Shown one piece after another: positions 50,901 through 59,300 of a stretch of 64,000 nucleotides of DNA. The notes beneath the pieces are model-generated. The model was given only the letters and a program-made list of their open reading frames with translations. It ran no database searches and was not told the DNA's origin. Origin of the DNA: Formicarius rufipectus (lineage: Eukaryota > Chordata > Aves > Passeriformes > Formicariidae); assembly GCA_013399695.1 (NCBI GenBank), contig VXAU01000298.1, forward strand, positions 1 through 64,000, read 5' to 3'. Every line of letters starts with the position of its first letter. The stretch's first letter is position 1. The position numbers and the translations under genes were made by a program.

Positions 50901-53900
50901 AGGTGGGACTCACTTTGAAAGTGAAATGTGCAGTTATTTCTGTACAACTCAGAAAACTCAAGAAAGGCTTATTTTATAAATAGAATGAGGTTGGTTTCAC
51001 CTTCATCCAGCTTCAACAGTCTTCACATCTCTGTTCAAATATTATAAGCATAAAAGATGTATCATCATTAAGAGTTTCCTAACAGTCTCTTGTTTAAAAA
51101 AAATAACAAACCACAACACAAGCCAGGTAAGTAAATTAAACTCCAGGAACACAGACTCCTTCAGAATATCTTACAGGATCTCTCTAGTGCATACATACAC
51201 ATATGTGTTTGGACATTAAATTGAATTAATATATGATTAATTTAAATCAAAATAGGTATTGGTGTTTCTTTCCTTGCATAAATGCTTTTATGCTGGAACA
51301 TAGAAGTCTGGCCTTATGCCAGACTAATTCAATCTAGTTCTACAGCTGATTAAGCTAATTTGGAATAAAGCATGAGTATTTCAAAATACAAATATCCATC
51401 TAGGGACTTAATTTAGAACAATTCATCAGGAATAAGTATTCTGGAACAACTCTGTCTGTAGACAAACCCCCAGTGATCTGTCTGGGTTTTTTGCTGGAAC
51501 TATGCTAACTGTGAGCAAAGGGATAGCTACAGAAGACCAGAAGGTAAAAGGATTTAACTCAGCTGGCAAACAGCACTTGCAGTATATCTCAGTGCCAAAA
51601 TTCAGGTGGATAGCACAGATATGAGAGGTTTGGAGAAGTAATCTCTTTTTCCATATTCATGAAACCACATGATTCTCTAAATTCTATATAAAATGCTGAT
51701 GGATTTTTAATGTCTCAATGTATCAAGTGCTGCTGGCCAGCTCCTGGATACAGAGAAAAGTCAGCAAGGGGGGATGGAATCTAAGTTAGAAAAACAGCTG
51801 CAAGCAAGTCTTAGAGTAAATTTAGGAAGACGGCACAGGATGAAATGTAAAGGAAACTTCCAGTAAAGTGAGCAAATCTGGAATAACAGATATATTACAG
51901 ACAGCACTCTGAGTTGTATTGCCATCACAGGGCTTTACTTTCCTTCTGATTTAAAATAAATAAATATGAATTAGACCCTTCTGAGTGAAATAAGGGAATG
52001 TTTAAAACGTATCAATTTACAAATCTGTTTGTACTCTACATGACTATACAGTACTTTCTCAAATAAAAAACCACATGAAACAAAAAATATTTCCTAATAG
52101 TAGTCCTTTTGTTCCTCCAGTGAAGTCTTGATTTATGATACAATTCTGTCTAAGCAACAAATTACCACCAAGCACTGAATAAGAACTTGCTACAAGTTTC
52201 AGCACACAAAAAAGCTGTGAGGAGTCAGGACAGAGAAAAATAAAAGAAAGCTCTTCAGATGAAGCTATTTTTAGGATTAGCCTACCAATTAAGACTATTT
52301 TTGTTGTAAGAGGGTACCTTAAAATGGAACTCTGTGTTGAATAACCCCTCTTACCTTGCTGTTTCTTGCGGCACATCACCGTGAAAAGTGTTGCAAATGC
52401 TGAAATGACAACTAAAGGGACTGTGATGGCAATGGCTCTTATTGGTCCAGCCCACGGAGAATGCACTGGGAAAAATAAAGCACCATTATTCATATGCAAA
52501 TTGGCTATGTTACAATTACCTAACCACACTGGGTTATGGTTAATCACACTGGGAATGCAAAACTGCTGCAGGACACTATTTCAGGTAATTCTCAAATTTA
52601 CAGTAGGATCAAACATCATGTTCTGCTCCATTTTTAATAGGTTTTATGCTGGTTGCCTCTCCATCACCACAGCATTGGACTGACACAAGTACCAAGAGCT
52701 GCATGTCACCTCATACCTCCCCAAGAGAACAACGTTACACTACCAGGGGTAGTTTTGGTAAGAGATGCAATGGTCATTTGGACCTGACGTGGTCTTATTC
52801 CAGAGTGCTGAAGCAGCCACTTAGATAGAACTTCCTTGCTGCAGGTATGACCTTTAGCAAAGGCCAGTAGGATGCAGTCTATTCTGCCCACTGCCTCCAC
52901 CTCAGGCTGTTCTGTGTCTGCAGCTACATCCTGAAATCCCTGTGTAGCTCCTCAAACACAGGTCTGATCCACTGGCATGCAAAACCTGGACAGGTTTTCC
53001 AGACCACTTGGTTTGATTTCAGGGCTGAAGGACCAGGCAGGTGACGTGTCTGGGCTGCTCTCACACTTCCACACTATTGCACATGTCAGTTGGATGCAGT
53101 TGAGGTTATGATTCTTCATATCCACATATCCACCAGAAGCCACTTTCTCATATAGATTTTCTGATCTAAATTGCACTAAACAGAAACACACAGAGCTGCA
53201 CTTGTGTATGTGCAAGTGTGAGTGTCCACTCTTTTAATTAGGTCAAAAAAATCACAGCATAATTGTCCCAATAGTCTTCATTATGGCAAACAGACAAAGG
53301 TCAAATTGAGACTTATTTCCAACAAAATTAAAATTGAAATTAAATTAATAAGGTAAATATAGTAAATTGTTTAAAAAACACAACTCATACCTGGTTTCAG
53401 CGCATAGTGCATTGTTTTTCTTGTTGTATTAGTGTCATCAACCAGCTTTGAAAAGTAAAACAAGAATTTTATTAATTTTCTGCAATAGGTAAAAAACTGT
53501 AAAAGCTTTCAGGACCAAATGTGAGGGTACTTATTGTTCAAAAAGTTAAAACTAAAGAATAGCACAAACTAGTATATTAAAAACTGACTAAACTACAGAG
53601 TCACAATTAATAAAATATAAAAATCTAAGTCCAGGAATTATGTAGGCCCACAACTTCAATTTAAGGCACATATGAAACTGTTCTCCACTCAGGGAAGCAA
53701 AGTTATGGAAAGGTCAAGAACAATCCAAAAAATTTACATGTCCAAGGTACTTCAGTAGGGATACCTTTAGTCCAATTTTATTGATTATTAATGAGATTTT
53801 AAATACTTGCATTTTAGTTAGTTTTTCCGTTAACATACTCATTTAGCTGTTGGAAGAAAAAAAAAAAAGACAATTTATAAATATTACCTCAATTATATAA

Positions 53901-56332
53901 TCCCCTGGAGATACATTTTGAAGAACACAACTGGTAGTGTCTGTGTTTTGTTCCTGCATCAAAGAAAGAATACTTTGCAAGCCATTCACATACTTTTAAA
54001 ACCTAATAAAGAATACATTCACGTTGATTTAGAAATATGCAGTGCCCTCTTCTATTAACACAGCTTAAAACAGCAAAACTAGCTCTCTTCATTCAACTAT
54101 ACAACACTCTGCCTGCAGAACTAAAACAAGATTAATTATTAAACAAAATCCCTCAGTCAACCTAATACATGAACTCTACAGTATGTCCTGAAGTCCACAG
54201 CTTTCAGAGACTGAGGATGAAAGGTTGGCCAGTGAGAACAAACTTGCCATTGGATAATAACCAAAGTTAAGAAGACAACCCTGCAAATTGCAGCTCCCAT
54301 ACCAAGACTTGGGCACGTGCTGTACAAACCACAGAGAGCCAAACACAGACTAAACCAAGAGCTACCCCCGACAGCAGTTCTAGGTGGGTAATCTACTAAG
54401 TGGTCAAATCTGGTGCAAAGGCAAAATTCAAAAGTAGAAAATAATATGTATAACAAAAATAACAAAGCTGCAGTTTGAAGTACTAATTAGTTGTAGAGTT
54501 TTCAAGAGAGAGAACAGTCTTGTCTCATTTGCTCACAATATCCAGGTCCAAAACAGCTCTCAAGCCTGGTTTTGACTGGTTAGTTCTATCACAGAACAAT
54601 TAGTATTCACATATATAATACCACACAGTTTTAAAATTTTAAAACTGATGATATATTAGTTAATTAAAGTTTCTTTAAGAGCTCAGAACACCTCATGTTA
54701 ATAGGTTTGGTGCTTTTAAGAGATGCAGAACTTGGCCCATACCTGTTTGCAGGTTTTTTGCTTAAACAGCCCTTCATGCTTGAGTTTGTAGTGAAGAAAG
54801 TAATACCTAAACCCGAAGTTGTGAGGTGCATGATCAAAGGACACTTGCATGTTGAAACCCTGCTGGGTAACATTCACATTCCTTGGCTTCCAGTCTGTCA
54901 GAGGAGATATTCATGAATTGGAAAATGACTCTTCAAGTACAGTAACTTTTTGTAAGACGAATATACAAAAAGTATTACATTTTACTTACAGGGTTTGCAG
55001 ACAAGGTTTTCTGGCTGTAGCAACAATTCACATGCTACAAATATACGGAAAAATTATTACACATACTGCATCAATATGCTATGCTATTTAACCAAAAAAA
55101 GAACATGGGCAGAAAAGTAAGGAGTTCATCACTTTGAATACCTCCACTTTTTTCCGCCCAGACTCTAATAAACCTGGACTAAATATATTTTGCAAACTTG
55201 GCTTCTCTGTTACAATTTCAAGTCCCTTCTCATCTTTATATGAGAAACACAGGCCCACTAATTTGAAAATAACATTCCTCAGTGAGACAAAAGGGATAAG
55301 ACCAAGCACAGCACATCAGGAGAGGAAGCTGAAACCAGGCTTAAATACACTTATTCTAAGTATGTATGCTGAGCACTATTACAAATGTTCCTGTGGTCTG
55401 CATTAACAGACTTAAAAATACTTCAAGAAAGTTTTATAGGGAAAAAACCAAATCCTAAGAAGAACAAATAACAGCATTTCACCCTACAGGGTAGCTGCAG
55501 TTTCTCATCATACTCTGTAAGCACTGAGGAGTTTATTCAAGTTTCTCCTCCATACCTCCAATGAGAACTGCTAAGTAATTTCACGAAATAAAACTTACTG
55601 TGTTGCTACCCAATTTTAGATGTACTCACCTACATCTATCTCTAGGTATCTGTTTTTAAACTGTGACCTCAAATCAAAAGACAACCTGCACTTCTTCACC
55701 ATGTCCAGAGAGGGGCAAACCATCTTCATGACTTTAATGTTCCTGAGAACCACAAGAGCAATCCTGCTGTAGGGAAACCTGAGATAATCTCAGGTCTACA
55801 TGAGACTTTTCTTCTGATTGCTGCCTAACATGAATTCTACACTGCACATTCATCTATGGCACACAAATTCTTTCCACTTAACACCCAGATTCTCCTTACA
55901 AGACTGTGTCAGTCTGAGATTAGCTAGCTCAGTTGATCAGAATGGTGCTAATAATACCAAGGTGGTGGGTTTGATCCCTGTATGGGCCATTCACTTGAGA
56001 GATGGGCTTGATGATCCTCATGGGTCCCTTCCAACTCAGAATATATTCTGTGATTCAGTCTTAACCCAGACTCATTAACATCATCATCCACTACACTCCT
56101 TTGATGGGAAAACCAAAAAGCCAGGGGGAAGGGGCCCCACTGAAGTGATAATATGCAATGCTGTATCAGTGATAGTACGCAGTGCTGTATCACATGCAAT
56201 ACTTACGTCTAGTTCGGAAGAAAAATGGGTGATAATTACTTTCATTTTTAATGGAAGGAAAAGGGACAATCTTTACAAAGTAATCTGTTTCAAACTTCAA
56301 ATTTACAAAGGGCTGGGATTCCATTCCCTACC

Positions 56333-56363
<31 letters not shown>

Positions 56364-59300
56364 CANNNNNNNNNNNNNNNNNNNNNNNNNNNNNNNNNNN
56401 NNNAAAAAAAAAGACAAGATTGCAACATATTTTAAAAACAAATGCTGTAACTGAAAGTATTTTTCAAAACAAGCCCACAGTTTTGCAATCAAAAGCAGAA
56501 ATTAAGACACTAAGAATTCTTATCTGCTCCTCCATTCCACTTTGACATGAGGAATCTCAATACAGAGCTGGATGTGGATACCTCTCCTACCAGGAAAGGC
56601 TGGGAGGATTTGGATTCTGCATCAGCCTGGGAAAGAGAAGACTTTGGGGTGACCTAATTGGGGCCCTCCAGTAGCTGAAGGGATTCTGCAAGAAAGCTGG
56701 AGAGAAACTATTTACAAGGGCCTGAATTGACAGGACAAGGAGGTTTAGATTAGATATTAGGAAGAAATTCTTCACTTTGAGAGTGGGGAGGCCCTGGCAC
56801 GGGTTGCCCAGGGAAGTTGTGCATGCCCCACCCCTAGAAGTGTTGAAGGCCAGGCTGGCTGGGGCTGAGAGCAACCTGGGCTAGTGGAAGGTTCCTGCCC
56901 ACGGCAGGGGGTTGGAAAGAGATGAGCTCTGAGGTTCTACCCAATCCAAACAATTCCATAATGATAAACACTTTTGAGAATACTCACACAGTCAAATAAC
57001 AGTGAAACTTTTCTTGAAACAAAGCACTTACTGTTCGCTTAAAACTGGGGCTGAGCTGCTTTGGATCTTTCAAAATCATCTGCTGGCATTGTCTGCCCTC
57101 TGATTTTAACTCCTCAAGTATTACTCGAAATCCTTTCAGGTATTCAATTCCTACAAACAGAAAGAAAACAAAAATTTCAAAATGCATAATGTGGTATTTT
57201 ATGTAATTCAAATATAGTTGTTTTTTAAAACAGAACTTACCAGTCATATGAAATGTTTGCATTTAATACGCAGTGATGTACATCAGTTCTTCCCACACAT
57301 CCTATCTTGCCTATCTACAACTCAGTCTTTGGCAAAGGCTGCAATTACTACATGCTTGTGCAATGCTTAGAGCAGAGGCGCCCACAGCTCAGCTGGGGCT
57401 TCCAAATTATCACTGCAATGTAAGTTATCATTATCTTCTTCATCCTCAGGAATATTTCACGGTAACTTCACATTTCCACTGTTAGTAATGAAATACGTTT
57501 TGCTGAAAAATTATAGAGCTATTCCTTTATAACATTTCCCCATAATTTCTGAGACTACCAGATTAAAGTGATAGTGATTGTTAGAACTTCTTTAGTTCTA
57601 GTACAGTGTGGGATAATAGAAAACCTGACTTAAATGGAATGGAATTTATTCCAGTGTGTGTATACTTCCAGTTATTTGTAACTGATGCCAGAACTACACC
57701 CATTTTGTTCAAGTTACTCTAAAACAGTGTCTTTACAATGTTCTCATCACAGAATTACTTCATTACATGACTAAACTGAGTCCCAGTGCCGTGAATGTCC
57801 CAGGATGATGCCAGTGTTACCCTGGGACAGTTTTGTGGCTCAGGCATCAAAGGCACTGCATTGCCCTTCAACACTAGCTATCACTACTCCACCTAATGAC
57901 ATCTTTTCAATAGCATTACGTAAGACAGAACAAATATTTATCACAGACACAGCTTTTGTAAGCTAAATGCTACATCAATCAAAAATTAATTACTTTGTTT
58001 ATGCTATGCTTGTCAAACCAAAAATTAAAATCCCATTTCCCTCTATTACTCACCGATGGCATTTGCTGTCCAAAGTACCATCACAGCGACCTGTTCCTGG
58101 CAGGCATACTGGCTGATAGTGATGTTCTGCACATCTCCAATCATGTGCCTTCCCACTGAATTCAAGTAAGGTGTGCAGTCTAAAGTATAGAGAAATCAAG
58201 ACAAGAAAAACATTTAAGAAATGTTAAGAAAATTAAGAAAAACATTCTAGCTGACAAAAATTTCCTAACATTTCTTCAAGACTGAGCAAAGTAAAAATAC
58301 AAGTGAGTTGTTTTCTATAAAATGTAAGTACTGTATAGTAAATCTATACGGAAGTTTTTATCTCAAGATACAAAATCCCATAAAACTTCACAAATTGAGC
58401 ACAACAGTTGCAAAGCTCTGGTTTACAGGACTCCCAAGGACATTACCAGTTGACACCATCAGTGCAGCCTGTTCCACATGACACTTGTTGGGACTCCCAA
58501 AAGAGAGCAACTTTTTCTTGTAATTGTTCAAAAGAATACGAGGACTGACATTAATTTTGTGCATGTGCAGTGCTCAGAGGAAGAGAATGCTGGTCAGTGA
58601 TCAGGCACATATGAGAACAATAAACCACATAAAGCTTGAGAACTGGTGCTCAAGAAGTGCTTTTTAACCACGATATTGCTTGGTCCTGACCATACAGAAC
58701 CCACTGCCTAAACCCATCTCCCTCCTGCCATCCATTCAGTAGCTACATCCCTGCAGACCATTGTACTGCCACTGGATGCACTCAGGACAGGTTTTGTCTT
58801 ATCATCATCACAAAATACAGTGTATTCCCAAAGTTACAGCTCCACAACTGTGTGATTATAGAACACTTTGGTCTTCATTAAAGAAACAATTCAGAAGAAA
58901 AACATTCCTGACTTTGTTGTTGAACTTAGCCACATCTTTATGCATTCAAAATAAGAAAACAAATAATCTCAATTTTTATTCCTTTTAAAGCCTTACAGTA
59001 TTTAAGCTCATATTTTGTGGCAGGAGAAGTAGCGGTCAGGGAATTCAATAGTTCTGGAGCACAGTACACATGAAGATGTGTGTGCACACTCTGCTTCTGA
59101 ACTAGTGAAGCCAACAAAATCCACAAGTTGACCAGTAGATTCTATTTATTACTGACTGATGATTAATTCTAAAAAACTGAGATAATCTATATGCTATGTG
59201 TTTGTCTATGCAGAGCTTGTAGAAAAGTAGCATGAAAAATCAAGTGTTATGATACGCCAGTACAGGAAATTTGAGTTTAATTCAGAGGTGTGATCTTAAA

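Larger units (their letters stand above)
56328..57031 (-). other. IL17RD: IL17RD intron 4 (CR1 plus assembly gap)
   Basis: A 0.7-kb intron filled mainly by a plus-oriented CR1 tail (56565-56965). A poly-A tract and a run of Ns (56366-56403) lie next to the exon 5 acceptor. The real intron length is unknown because of the gap. Confidence 0.8.

Noticed and set aside
55916..55992. Possible tRNA-Ile gene
   Set aside because: The tRNA body is decayed, joined to a CR1 tail and flanked by target-site duplications, so it is a SINE head and not a functional tRNA gene.
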